Assembly (NCBI RefSeq): GCF_000015505.1
Contig: NC_008758.1
Span: 124,001 to 188,000 of the forward strand
DNA: 64,000 nucleotides
From: Polaromonas naphthalenivorans CJ2
GTDB taxonomy: Bacteria; Pseudomonadota; Gammaproteobacteria; Burkholderiales; Burkholderiaceae_C
Reading direction: 5' to 3'
The position numbers were made by a program, and so were the translations under genes. Shown here piece after piece: positions 33,006 to 42,830 of this stretch. The notes under the pieces are model-generated. The model saw nothing but the letters and a program-made list of their open reading frames with translations, made no database searches and was not told the origin of the DNA. How positions within the stretch are numbered: the first letter of the stretch is position 1; each line of letters begins with the position of its first letter.

Positions 33006-36000
33006 TCAGGCCGAGATTCTCGCTGCGATCTGTATGGCGTCTTCTACGATTACCGACACTACCGCCTCAATATCGCTATCGGACAAATATGGTGCCTGTG
33101 CAAAAACGAGTCCTTGTTCGCCATTCAGTTTGGCGGCAAGATGCCCTTTCCCAAGCAGCATTTCAGCTCCTGGGCGATCAAGCGCAATTTTTGAAGTTGC
33201 TTCACTCGCAACTTTCAAAATCAACCGATTCCCCAAGTTCTCCCGGAGCTGCATTGGCATCACATCTTTGTCAGGACGTTGAGCTGCAAAAATGAGGTGG
33301 ATGCCGGCCGCACGCGCCTTGACCCCTAGACGCTGAACCGCAGCGCTTACGGCTTGCTTGTAACCGTCGTCCAACATCCAGTCGGCAAACTCATCGTGGA
33401 CAAGAAACAGCATGGGCAAGCGGCTTTCAGGCTCCGCCTTCGCATTGAAGGTCGTTAAATCGCGAGCCCTGGCTCCTGCGAATAGCCGATACCTGCTCTC
33501 CATTTCTTCCACCAGCGCTTCAAGAACAGTCGTTGCCCGCTCGCGCGTCGTGACGATGGGCTCTCTCATATGCGGCAAGTCCTCCAAAGCGGAGTAGTCC
33601 ACGCCCATCTTCGGGTCGATGAGGATGATTTGCGCGAGTTCTTTTGGATTGGTCGCCGCGATGTCCAAAAGGATTGCCTGGATGAGCACCGATTTGCCGC
33701 TGCCGGTAGCTCCTGCGACGAGCGAATGCGGCTCGTGCGAAGACAGCCCGCCAAACTCACCGCCCAAATTCAAATACAGCAACGATCCATTGATCTCCTG
33801 GAGGCCCAACACAAAGGATGTGTTGATTCCTGCGGCGTTTCGATTAATCTGTCGCTTTGCCCACAGATCCCAAAGCGATACCGATTGGCGCTTCTCGCCA
33901 GCCATCGTGACCACAATCTCTCCGGGTTTCGGCTGCACCGTCACGAGATTAATTGCATGCGTCGTGAGCAGTTGCATCCGCTTGGCCTCGATGTCTTCTA
34001 CGCGAAGCCTGTCGGACCCAGCCAGGCGCACCAGGCATCCATTGGGCGTAAGCCGAGTTCCAAGCACCGCCGCCTGAAGCCCATAGCCATTCAGAGCAGT
34101 TTTTAGCTTGCGCGTCATCTCATCGGCCCACGCTCCTCGCTCATCGATCTTCCCAGCCAAAGCGGCCGATTTGGAAGCGATGAGGTCTGCGAGGGCGTTA
34201 GAGCCATCGCCAGTGACTTGGGGAGCCGCAGGACTATCAGCAACCGCAGCGGTAGCTTGGACGACCACGGGAGCCTGCGCAGGCGCCGTAAGGGCAGGTT
34301 CAACGAATTCTTCGTGCAGAGGGTCAACGCTAGGGACGGACTCATCCGGGACCTCTAGCATCGGCTCCGCGCCTACGGCGAGCAAGTCCATCATCGCGGT
34401 CCACGTGACTCGCGCAGCGGGCTCCTTGGCGTCTATGGCAAGCCAAGGCTCCATAGGGCCGAGTTTCGCCCGAACCGAGGCTGGATCAGCTTTGGCCGCA
34501 TAGCTTTCCACAAGGCTGCGAAGCTCGGGGCGATCGAACACTTCCTGCCACGCCTCCACACCCTGGTCGCTTTCGATTAGAGATTGCTCCGAAGCGGAGC
34601 CACTTGTTCCAGCATCAGCCGAATGGATGAAAACATGCGAATAGCCCCGCAGCGAAATCTTGGCCTTGCCTTCGCGCAACTCCGACCGAGCTCGCTCCAG
34701 CAATCCAAAGCAACCAGGTGGCACGTCAGCGTCGATGAGCAAGTCAGCCAGGCGCGCGAGCCACACATCTCGATCGAGCCTGCCAGGATCGCCAAAGATC
34801 GCCGCCCGAAACGTGGACAGCGTCGCTAGGAGTTGCGCACGCGAGGACTTCTTCGCCTCGGCGGCACCGATTCCCGTCACATATTTCGACTCAACCACCG
34901 CGATATGCAGATGAGGCACTCCGTCGCGTTCTTCGACACACAAAGCAAGGATGTCGGCTATCCTGTTTTCTTTCTGAGCGAGCCACCCCGCGTAATCATC
35001 GAGCAAAAAGAACACCGTGAAGGTTTGGGGAGCCGCGCTCGACAGGGCCTTGAACTCGCTATGGATCAAGAAGCGGCTCATCACCAAACCAAGCATCTCG
35101 CCCGCCGACACGCCACGCTTGGCTGCGCGCAGCACAATATCGCCAGACACCGACAAGGCATCTTTTTTAATCCGGTTAGCCAAATCATCGAATCGCTCCG
35201 CCGGCATCGCCAGGCCAAGCTCGGTCAGGCGTCTGCGGGTCAACACGCTCAACAAGCGCAGCTCAGAAGTGGAGCTCACAATCATGTTGCGGCCATTGGT
35301 CGATGCGCGCCGGTATCGGACAATAGTGACGCCATTCGCCTGGAGCTGCCGCTTGTCGAGCAACTCGTCGTAAGTGGCAACCCACTCGGCGAGCGCGTGC
35401 GCGTCGTTCAACGTTTCGCTAAGCGCTTGGCTTTGCACCGATATGCGCCTAGCTGGCAAAAATCGCTGTCCCTCGCTCAAGTCGGTTTGACGCGCGACTG
35501 AACCCACAGCGCCCACATAAGCCCATCCGGTTGCAGTTTGCCTAGGACACGTCAGAAACGTGGTCGATTTGAGCTCGTTCTCTCCCGATACACTTCGATA
35601 GGACCACCGGGACGGCGCATGTTCAAGGCTTGGCCGCTCGTTCGCCCAATCCACTGGAATCCATTCGGCGGCGGCGGTCCGGGACACCACGTCATGAAGG
35701 AACGCGATGTCGAACGGTTTGAAAGTGGCGTTTGCCGTGGAGGGAGTGGCCGATGAAGGCACCACCGCTATGCGCAACTTCGAGATGAAATTTTCGGAGG
35801 TTTCGCTCACCACCGGTAAATCAGGATCGTCCCCGGCCTTCGTGACGAGCTCCGCATACACGCGCCGAAGTTTGGAGGGTTCTCGGTGGCGGACCGCGAC
35901 TGCGCACTGAAACTCCGACTCCGATTGATCTGCCGACAGCTCGCGCACCACCGCCAGCGGCAACTCAGCCGCGTCGGCGTTATAAAGAAGCACGCTTAGA

Positions 36001-38444
36001 TTGCTCGCCTCGTGAGGTTGAAGGCCAACATAACGGGCCAATAGCTCCTGGACTTGCTTGGCCGCCTCCGAGGGATCGACGTCCGTGAGCATGTCCTCTT
36101 CACCGCGCACAGGACGCTCAAGCAGGCTATATCCGTTGACGGTGCTGCTTTCCGAGAGGAGCACTGGCGCGCCGTTTCGCTGCACGACTGCGATCTCGGG
36201 ATAGAAAGGGTGGGCCAGTTCTTCCGCGAACTCACGAAAGAAAATGCCGCGGTCTCCAAAAAGGACCTTTTCGCCTGCCAACATGTGCGTGACAAGACCC
36301 GCGACGCGACGGGTCTTCACGGCCAATGCTTTCATGCGCTCCGGATGCCATGGCGGGATGATCACGCATGGTTGCTCGCCAGAGACGCGCACCGTCCCGA
36401 TCTTCAATATCTCGGCCACCAAGCGCAAGCGGCACACGTCGCCCCTCGCATGCACCGACAAGGCCCGGAGTAATGCCGCGAATGAATCCGCTTGCTTCAG
36501 CACAGCTTCGCCATGCAACCCCACGGCGATGAAATCATCCATGGCCTTGATGTAGTCCGACTCGAACTCCTCCCACGCAGCGCGCAACGTGTCACGCTGA
36601 TCCACTGAGAGCCGTCCTTGGTCGGCCAAGTCTTTGATGCGCGCTTTGATGTCCGCCCGAAAGCTTTTCATTTTGGCGGGAGGCGGGACCAGCGAACCGG
36701 CATCCCGCGAGAAGGTCGCCTCCAAAGTGTTGGTATCGAGCAGCGAAACACTTTGAACTCCGCCCTTCTTGCTCACCAACCGGCGCGGGACCTCGGTGCA
36801 ACCCACCGCGCCCTTCTCGCGCAGCCTTTCCATGTCATCGACCAGCGAAAGTCCCATCGAGTCCGGTTTGAACATCCAGAGCAATTGCGTCTTCTCGATC
36901 ACTTCCTCTTTGTCGCCCATGCGTTCCAACAGAGTCACTTCAAATTTGATCTGCATGGAAGCCTTCGCGACCGACACGACAGGTTTTGTATTTCCTTTAA
37001 AGATCGACTGCTCTTTGGCGAAATAGGCTGGGTATTTAAAAAGCGGATCTGGCAAATCGGCGGTCCCCATTCTCAGGACCTTCCAATCGACTTTTGCTCC
37101 CATCAATTCCTTCAAGCCTCTATGCATCGCGGAGAAATACGATCCCACGTCGTGGTTGAATCTCTCGCGCCACTCCTTGCGGCCCTTGTTAACGGTGATT
37201 CTCAGGAATCGCTCGCCCTTGGGAGCCGCTGAGCCGACGATCAAATGATGCGCAGCACTGGTAAAACCCTCGAAAAAATCCACGCACTCGATGGGTTTCC
37301 CATAAATTACTTTTTCCCATCGGGAAAGGAGTTTCGGGTCCTGCTCAAGGTAGCGGCGATGGAGATTGAAGAAGATCTCGTCGTCGTCGTTCCAGTCCGA
37401 CCTTTTCTCGCGCGTCTTCAAGTCTTCAAGATGCTTGAGCCACTGCGCATCAAGGGCGTCGTGCTCAGAGCAAACATGTTGGAAAAAATGAACCGTCGAG
37501 TCCGCCAAGCCCTTGAGCTTCTCTCTGGGCTTTTCAAATATCAAATGAACGCCGTCGGATTCCCACTCCAACTCAGCGACAGCCGACGCAGTGTCTTTGT
37601 CCCCTGCGGGCGCATTGATGAAAGCTTCAAGAACAACTCGGGCGGCGTCCGGAATGCCGGCGATGTTCTCTTCAAACCGTTGGCGCATGTCCTCAGGATC
37701 GATCGGTTGGCTATTCGGACGCTGCCTCGCCAGAAGTGGAGACCGGTTTTGATACAGCTTTTCAAATGCCTTGCGCCAGGCCCCAACCTGCTGTCCATAT
37801 GTTCTATCGTTGCCGAAAAAAGCAGTGTCTCTGGGCAAGTCCACGCAAGGGAGTGACCAGCCGATGGCCATACGGATGGGGAGCCCCATGGACGGGTGTG
37901 ACGCCTGCGCAATCTTAGAGCAAAACTCGCCTAGCTGGATCAAAGACATGTCAGTCACCGACACCAGCCCTTTGAGAGCCACCTGAAAAACCTTTCGGTC
38001 TTCAAAGGTAGGAGCAAGTGAGGCCACGTGGCAGGTCGCCTCAACCCAAGCCTCTTCGTAGGCACGCAACTCTTTGGCACCTAGAGCCGTGACGTGGCCA
38101 AGCGTGTCGGCCAGGCCTTGCTCATTTCCATTGGCCGTGAGCAGAGCATCTTTGGAGGTCCCCGCATTTCGAACGGCGCCGGCATTCATCCGCGTGAGTG
38201 CAGCCTCCGGCAGATTCTCCCCTTCGACGAGCATTCGGGGAATCTTTATGTCGACCCTGTCCGCAAGTTTGGCGTTGCCAAGCACTTCTCGAACAACGGC
38301 GGCGATTTGGCTTGGGGCCAGTTTGTCGAGACGAAATATCGCAGCCGACTCGGGTTGATCGTTCAATCCTTGAGACGCGTGATCGAGGCGGTTGTCGAGA
38401 ATGGTGGCCGCAACGCGCCCGATGATTTTGTCAGCAAACATCAT
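33006..38444 (-). CDS. sspH: SspH/DptH-like giant protein with C-terminal FtsK-type motor
   Basis: A 1812-residue protein, the largest in the window. The last 300 residues are an FtsK/HerA-type translocase domain: VAGATGSGKSVLIQAILLDI (Walker A near residue 1580), DPKMGVDYSALEDL, Walker B LFLVHDEFAD (near 1680) and IHLIFAAQRPD. The first 1450 residues have no recognised domain. In phosphorothioate-linked restriction the third component (DptH/SspH) is a huge protein ending in such a motor, preceded by two smaller genes, exactly the arrangement here. Its ATG overlaps the upstream stop by 4 bases. It should act on DNA lacking the modification. Ssp rather than Dpt is favoured by the adjacent sspBCD genes. 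Confidence 0.65.
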   Translation of the reverse strand: MMFADKIIGRVAATILDNRLDHASQGLNDQPESAAIFRLDKLAPSQIAAVVREVLGNAKLADRVDIKIPRMLVEGENLPEAALTRMNAGAVRNAGTSKDALLTANGNEQGLADTLGHVTALGAKELRAYEEAWVEATCHVASLAPTFEDRKVFQVALKGLVSVTDMSLIQLGEFCSKIAQASHPSMGLPIRMAIGWSLPCVDLPRDTAFFGNDRTYGQQVGAWRKAFEKLYQNRSPLLARQRPNSQPIDPEDMRQRFEENIAGIPDAARVVLEAFINAPAGDKDTASAVAELEWESDGVHLIFEKPREKLKGLADSTVHFFQHVCSEHDALDAQWLKHLEDLKTREKRSDWNDDDEIFFNLHRRYLEQDPKLLSRWEKVIYGKPIECVDFFEGFTSAAHHLIVGSAAPKGERFLRITVNKGRKEWRERFNHDVGSYFSAMHRGLKELMGAKVDWKVLRMGTADLPDPLFKYPAYFAKEQSIFKGNTKPVVSVAKASMQIKFEVTLLERMGDKEEVIEKTQLLWMFKPDSMGLSLVDDMERLREKGAVGCTEVPRRLVSKKGGVQSVSLLDTNTLEATFSRDAGSLVPPPAKMKSFRADIKARIKDLADQGRLSVDQRDTLRAAWEEFESDYIKAMDDFIAVGLHGEAVLKQADSFAALLRALSVHARGDVCRLRLVAEILKIGTVRVSGEQPCVIIPPWHPERMKALAVKTRRVAGLVTHMLAGEKVLFGDRGIFFREFAEELAHPFYPEIAVVQRNGAPVLLSESSTVNGYSLLERPVRGEEDMLTDVDPSEAAKQVQELLARYVGLQPHEASNLSVLLYNADAAELPLAVVRELSADQSESEFQCAVAVRHREPSKLRRVYAELVTKAGDDPDLPVVSETSENFISKLRIAVVPSSATPSTANATFKPFDIAFLHDVVSRTAAAEWIPVDWANERPSLEHAPSRWSYRSVSGENELKSTTFLTCPRQTATGWAYVGAVGSVARQTDLSEGQRFLPARRISVQSQALSETLNDAHALAEWVATYDELLDKRQLQANGVTIVRYRRASTNGRNMIVSSTSELRLLSVLTRRRLTELGLAMPAERFDDLANRIKKDALSVSGDIVLRAAKRGVSAGEMLGLVMSRFLIHSEFKALSSAAPQTFTVFFLLDDYAGWLAQKENRIADILALCVEERDGVPHLHIAVVESKYVTGIGAAEAKKSSRAQLLATLSTFRAAIFGDPGRLDRDVWLARLADLLIDADVPPGCFGLLERARSELREGKAKISLRGYSHVFIHSADAGTSGSASEQSLIESDQGVEAWQEVFDRPELRSLVESYAAKADPASVRAKLGPMEPWLAIDAKEPAARVTWTAMMDLLAVGAEPMLEVPDESVPSVDPLHEEFVEPALTAPAQAPVVVQATAAVADSPAAPQVTGDGSNALADLIASKSAALAGKIDERGAWADEMTRKLKTALNGYGLQAAVLGTRLTPNGCLVRLAGSDRLRVEDIEAKRMQLLTTHAINLVTVQPKPGEIVVTMAGEKRQSVSLWDLWAKRQINRNAAGINTSFVLGLQEINGSLLYLNLGGEFGGLSSHEPHSLVAGATGSGKSVLIQAILLDIAATNPKELAQIILIDPKMGVDYSALEDLPHMREPIVTTRERATTVLEALVEEMESRYRLFAGARARDLTTFNAKAEPESRLPMLFLVHDEFADWMLDDGYKQAVSAAVQRLGVKARAAGIHLIFAAQRPDKDVMPMQLRENLGNRLILKVASEATSKIALDRPGAEMLLGKGHLAAKLNGEQGLVFAQAPYLSDSDIEAVVSVIVEDAIQIAARISA

Positions 38445-39967
38445 TGAGCGACCTCAAAGGTAAAAGGGTTCTCAACGAAAGAGCAGGAGTCGGATAAGCG
38501 CCTCACGAGCCCGAGGCCAACAAGGCGCGCCTCCAAATTCTCGCGGTTGTCGCTGAGCGCCTCTTGGTCTACCAACTTTTCCTTCATCAGCCGCCCGCCC
38601 TCAGCGTCGCCAATGATCATGCCGTAACGATTGCGAATTTCGCTGAGGAACTCGTCGAACTGCATCCGGTCGTCCACCATAGAAATGACCAACGTTTTTA
38701 AAAGCTTGTCATTAGGGGCATAGCGGGTGCGCCGCGAAAGGCGCCTCGAACTCAAGCCCACCGCTCTTGACCAAGCCGCATGGATCTTTCCGAAATGCTG
38801 TTCATGACGCGATTCAGCCATATCAACAAGACTTTTGATCAGCATGTCACCCGTCGTGTCGCCAGTGACCGAACCATCCGATCCATTCTCAGGAGGCCAT
38901 TGAAACCAGGACCTCATGAGCGCAGCGCTCTGCGCATTCGGCTCATCCGACTCACTAGCCTTGGTCCACTCGTCGGTAAGCCTGACGCTTTCAACAGATG
39001 CCCTGATCGCTCGAAGGGACAGGCCTTGGTTGAACTGGTAGGACTCTCCTGAAAGCGCTCTCACCTTGGTGCGTTCGCGGGAGACAATTTCACAAATGAG
39101 CTCAACCGGGTCGACATCACCTGCCTGGGCCTTGCCGCACTCCAGGAAATAGAGAAGCAGATTTAAACCCGCGCTCGCCATGAGATGCTCTAAGGCGTCG
39201 TAAACCGGCATGTCGCGCGAAAGGATAGCTAGCCAGTCGTCGCACAGTCTGTCAAATCTTGGGTGCGTGGCATGGGGCAGGTAACCTACAGTCTTGTCCG
39301 ATCCTGACGTTTGAGTTTCCCCTTGAAGCGCTCGGACGAGCCTATTCATGGGCGCTTTGCGGTCGAACAAGCGCTCGACTAACAGGTCACCAAGCTTGGC
39401 GCCGTTTTCCGCACGAGTGAGCATGAGATAAAGCAATTCACCAGTGCGGGCGAAAAAGCGGCGGTCATTGGAAGCAGCGCCATCGGCGCCGATGCGCAAG
39501 TCCTCATAAAGCGCATCTGGACCAAATGGGAAGACGAACTTGGAGCTCCAGCGTTTGTTGCTTCGAGCCTCGAAAGATGATGACCTCAACAGCTCCACCG
39601 CCTTGGCAAAATCGTCGAACGTATTGAATACGTTTCGCAAATAACTCATGTCGCCGTTTTCGAGCTTCGCGCAATCCTCAGTAAATCGCTCAGTCCACTG
39701 CCTCCACTTGTCCTCATCCGACACTTCCCTCGCGCGAATCGTCTCGATATAAGGATTGTTGAAGAGCAACGAGCGCAACCTAATTTGCCGCTGAGGACGA
39801 TACGTCACCTCTCCTGCAGAAGGCGGTCGCAATGGGCTGATCCTGTTCGACGCCAGAATTCCTAAGAATTCGAGGACCGCCATATGAGGAAGCTGCTCGT
39901 CATAAAGCCTGTGGCCCCAAATATGCTCATCGACCGCGAAATCGACATCTTTGATTGCTGGCCTCAT
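38441..39967 (-). CDS. sspG: SspG/DptG-like protein
   Basis: A 508-residue soluble protein without a motif I recognise. It contains HIWGHRLYDEQLPHMAVLEFLGIL near the start and is otherwise helical with many charged residues. The name rests on position: it is between the SspF-like ATPase and the giant FtsK-type protein, overlapping both by 4 bases (ATGA), the conserved F-G-H order of phosphorothioate-linked restriction genes. Similarity was not tested. Confidence 0.55.
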   Translation of the reverse strand: MRPAIKDVDFAVDEHIWGHRLYDEQLPHMAVLEFLGILASNRISPLRPPSAGEVTYRPQRQIRLRSLLFNNPYIETIRAREVSDEDKWRQWTERFTEDCAKLENGDMSYLRNVFNTFDDFAKAVELLRSSSFEARSNKRWSSKFVFPFGPDALYEDLRIGADGAASNDRRFFARTGELLYLMLTRAENGAKLGDLLVERLFDRKAPMNRLVRALQGETQTSGSDKTVGYLPHATHPRFDRLCDDWLAILSRDMPVYDALEHLMASAGLNLLLYFLECGKAQAGDVDPVELICEIVSRERTKVRALSGESYQFNQGLSLRAIRASVESVRLTDEWTKASESDEPNAQSAALMRSWFQWPPENGSDGSVTGDTTGDMLIKSLVDMAESRHEQHFGKIHAAWSRAVGLSSRRLSRRTRYAPNDKLLKTLVISMVDDRMQFDEFLSEIRNRYGMIIGDAEGGRLMKEKLVDQEALSDNRENLEARLVGLGLVRRLSDSCSFVENPFTFEVAQ

Positions 39968-41856
39968 GACGCGGCTTTTACGGCGACTCGGCGCGAAAGC
40001 CCCAAACCGCTGTGCTCCACCTCGATAAAGTTGAGCGCTAGGAAACCGTCATCTGATCCAGGCTCGTCGTCCTCGGCAAGCAGGCGCTTGCGAAGCAGCT
40101 CCTCTTTGCGGAGAAGCTTGGCTTTGAACGCGAGCATGTCTTCCAAACATTCGTTGGAAAAGCTGCCGGGGAGCGCTCCTTCGGCGACCCGGCACAGAAA
40201 CTCAAAACGCACGGGCGTGAGTGTGAAAGACGCTGGATTCACTTCTCCTTGAGCCAATGCGACGTCGATCATTGGCCGGGTGGTCAAGGGATCAAGCCGA
40301 ATGCGCATGCCTTTGCCGCCTTGGCGCTTCGCAGGAGCTTCTGTATCGCATAACACGCTGACACGGGATTGGGAAAATCCGCCGGAACTCGCGACAAACA
40401 ATTTGTCGTTGTTTTCGATGAGCAGTCCTGTCATCACCCGATTAAGGCCTTTGACCAGCAGCGCACGCACGCTCTCACTCACGCCACCCCCAGCAGCGAG
40501 AGTATCAGTCATTGAAAGATAGTCGCCCGCGAACCGGAACGCCGTCATGGGCCAATGTCCGTAGCTAGGTTCGCCATTGGGCACCGTGAAAAAGAAACGG
40601 CGACGCTGAGTTTGAAGCCGGGCTAGAAATTTTGCCGCGCCAGCATCCAGCCTCGCGGACTCCTCGCCTTCTAAGTAGCTGTCAAGCGATGCCAGGTAGC
40701 CAGCGGTCGCGCCAAAAATTGAATCGGCCCTCAGAAGCTTATCAAATGTCGCGGTCAACTCGGGGTCATCGGCGCCATAGACCATCAGGCCGTCAGCCGC
40801 GTTTGTAGTCTCAGCACCGATGCCGAAGGCTGCCAGAGCTCGAAACACTGGCCTACTCATCGCTCTGCGCAATGGCAAGTTGGCACCAAATGCGTTGTCG
40901 TAAAGGCTCGCGTGCTCCACTTTGTTCTTTTCCTGAATTGTTGGGACGTCGGAACAGGTCATCAGTCCTTCTTTGGCGTCAGGGTGACCGAGAACCATGT
41001 TGGAAGCCAGAGCAAGCATATCTCGCACGGGAAGATGCCACCCGTTGAGGCGTGCTACTTCAACAACATCACCGAGCCGCTTGACGAAGCGCCCCTGGTC
41101 GGCGTCGCCCAGAAGCCGATTCCTATTTTCATAGATGGGGCACACGGCTCCACCCTGCTGCTGCAAACATCCTCCGCATTTCCCCCAGTCAGGATGATTC
41201 GCCACAGCCGACAATACTTCGCCCAAAGTTTCTCTATGGGTCGCGCGGCTCAAGTCGTAGATCCCGAGTCGCTCGGGGGCGGCGCCAGCTTGCAAAAAAG
41301 CATCTTGAATCGGCTTACGCAATGGATGAACTCGGCCTTGTCGAATGCCCAAGTCGCGCAGTCGCTCCAATACTTGCCCATGATTCGACGCAATAACAAG
41401 AAATTTCCCGTCTTCGGCGCCTAATACGGACTCTTCTAGCAATGCCAACACTTCATCGCTTTGCTCAGGACTCAGTTCACTCAAATCCTTGATGAAAGTT
41501 GCTGTGCGTCCGTCGACAAGTGCGATTTTTTTGACCGCGCTTGGATCTGCCCATTCTTGGATCGAGCCGCCAAGCTCAGCCCAAAGGCCTCGACAATGGT
41601 ATGTTTTCCCATCGCCCGCGGTTCCTGCGATAAGGATGGATCCACGCTGGCTTGACGCTATTCGGGTTTTGATTTTTTCGAGTTCAGGACTGGAAAGGGT
41701 AATGGGCGGGACCTTGGCTTTGCCAAGAGCGCCGGTGACATATTCATCGAACAATGTCGTGTTGTTCGGGGTTGGCCCATAGGAACGCAGAAATTTGATC
41801 CATGCATACGAAGGCCCATGGCTCGAAGCTTTCGCTTGGGCCGGTGTTTTAATCAT
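39964..41856 (-). CDS. sspF: SspF/DptF-like P-loop ATPase
   Basis: A 630-residue ATPase with Walker A GTAGDGKT (residues 78-85), a probable Walker B around IALVDGRTATFIKDL (about 110-124), and a Cys-rich spot KCGGCLQQQGGAVCPIY (about 225-242) that may bind zinc. First gene of a five-gene minus-strand operon. DptF/SspF proteins are the ATPase subunit of the restriction arm that recognises unmodified DNA. The assignment rests on order, size and ATPase motif. An extra palindrome lies about 80 bases upstream. No LexA box is visible here, unlike at sspB. Confidence 0.6.
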   Translation of the reverse strand: MIKTPAQAKASSHGPSYAWIKFLRSYGPTPNNTTLFDEYVTGALGKAKVPPITLSSPELEKIKTRIASSQRGSILIAGTAGDGKTYHCRGLWAELGGSIQEWADPSAVKKIALVDGRTATFIKDLSELSPEQSDEVLALLEESVLGAEDGKFLVIASNHGQVLERLRDLGIRQGRVHPLRKPIQDAFLQAGAAPERLGIYDLSRATHRETLGEVLSAVANHPDWGKCGGCLQQQGGAVCPIYENRNRLLGDADQGRFVKRLGDVVEVARLNGWHLPVRDMLALASNMVLGHPDAKEGLMTCSDVPTIQEKNKVEHASLYDNAFGANLPLRRAMSRPVFRALAAFGIGAETTNAADGLMVYGADDPELTATFDKLLRADSIFGATAGYLASLDSYLEGEESARLDAGAAKFLARLQTQRRRFFFTVPNGEPSYGHWPMTAFRFAGDYLSMTDTLAAGGGVSESVRALLVKGLNRVMTGLLIENNDKLFVASSGGFSQSRVSVLCDTEAPAKRQGGKGMRIRLDPLTTRPMIDVALAQGEVNPASFTLTPVRFEFLCRVAEGALPGSFSNECLEDMLAFKAKLLRKEELLRKRLLAEDDEPGSDDGFLALNFIEVEHSGLGLSRRVAVKAAS

Positions 41857-42251
41857 TTGGCAATGCTCTTCATTCTTAAACTGGGGTTACGCCAGCTTGG
41901 CTTTCCTCTTGAGCCTCGCGGACCCCTATTTTCTAAATGTAAGCATACCATTACATGATTTGATGCATGCAGCAGTGATCGGTGCGTTTTCTGAAGGGGT
42001 AGTTCATTTTGGAGTCTGCAGACCGCGCGGTGGCGACCAAAGCAGATACAGACTGTGGATCAAAGTCACAGGGGACAATTCCAAGGATGCAAGTTGGCGG
42101 CGGAGGTATCGGTTGGATGCAAAGAGGTGTGCGGCCGGGCCCGGCAGATTTGCCCTTGTTTTGCAGCAGGCACAACCAAACTCAGCATACAAGAACGTGA
42201 TTGCATGCTGCCAGAAGCAAAAAACCCCGAAAACTCGGAGCTCAAACTTGA
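41857..42251. other. Intergenic region upstream of the sspF operon
   Basis: About 395 bases without a recognisable gene. It should contain the operon promoter on the minus strand and the short palindrome listed at 41937-41956; the right part is unexplained. Confidence 0.45.
41937..41956 (-). promoter_or_regulatory. Palindrome ATGTAA-N8-TTACAT upstream of sspF
   Basis: A perfect 6+6 inverted repeat with an 8-base spacer about 81 bases before the sspF ATG. A TGGTATGCT extended -10-like sequence on the minus strand lies inside it, so a bound repressor could shut off the operon. Regulator unknown. Confidence 0.35.
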
Positions 42252-42830
42252 TCAGGGCGCAGGAATACCTGGATCTTTCGATCGCTGATTTTTAATGATT
42301 TCGAACCACTTGATATCTGCGTTAACCAAAGCGCGCGCCTTATTCTTTTCGTCTGCATCGTAAAAGCTCGTGCTCGCAAAACGCGAATTGACAACGGGAA
42401 TTGATACAACTCCAGACAAGATTCCCGCCCGAATCCATCTCTGGTCCCGCGGCTCCCCGCGCGCGTATTTTGAAAGTGCGGCATCACTTGGCTCTAAAAA
42501 CCATATGCGTAGGCCCTCTCTTTCCACCTTGATCAGGCGATTTTCCCATCCCGCCGGGAGGCTGGGCAAATGGGGCGATACCGCATCCAGATAAAAGCCG
42601 TGCTCGATATGGAACGGTGAATTTTCCCCAAGCGCCTTCACAACATCAAATATTCTTCCGGGATCGGCTTTTGTGTAGCAGTCTGCGTCAACGGACATGG
42701 TCATGGTTTCCGGTATGTCGAAGCTTTCTTCAAGCCCGAGCACGGATAGGCTTCCAATCACCACGTAATCCTGGTGTCCAGACAGCGCCTTGGCCTCAGC
42801 AAACAAGCGAAATAAAGCGTGAAGGTTCAC
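42252..42830 (-). CDS. DUF6036-like nucleotidyltransferase, probable toxin of a TA pair
   Basis: A 192-residue protein with a minimal nucleotidyltransferase layout: DYVVIGSLSVLGL (GS motif), then MSVDADCYTK (Asp-x-Asp), and FLEPSDAALSKYARGEPRD, a combination typical of the DUF6036/AbiEii-like nucleotidyltransferases. I prefer the GTG start at 42830, which overlaps the upstream stop as GTGA and has a G-rich ribosome site; an ATG at 42878 would overlap it by 52 bases. Coupling to a Phd-like antitoxin gene suggests a toxin-antitoxin pair of mixed type. Target unknown. Confidence 0.65.
   Translation of the reverse strand: MNLHALFRLFAEAKALSGHQDYVVIGSLSVLGLEESFDIPETMTMSVDADCYTKADPGRIFDVVKALGENSPFHIEHGFYLDAVSPHLPSLPAGWENRLIKVEREGLRIWFLEPSDAALSKYARGEPRDQRWIRAGILSGVVSIPVVNSRFASTSFYDADEKNKARALVNADIKWFEIIKNQRSKDPGIPAP

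Noticed and set aside
33006..41856. Classical DndFGH (DptFGH) with dndBCDE
   Set aside because: No dndB, dndD or dndE genes are present; the modification genes are of Ssp type. A Dpt-like ancestry of the FGH proteins is still possible.
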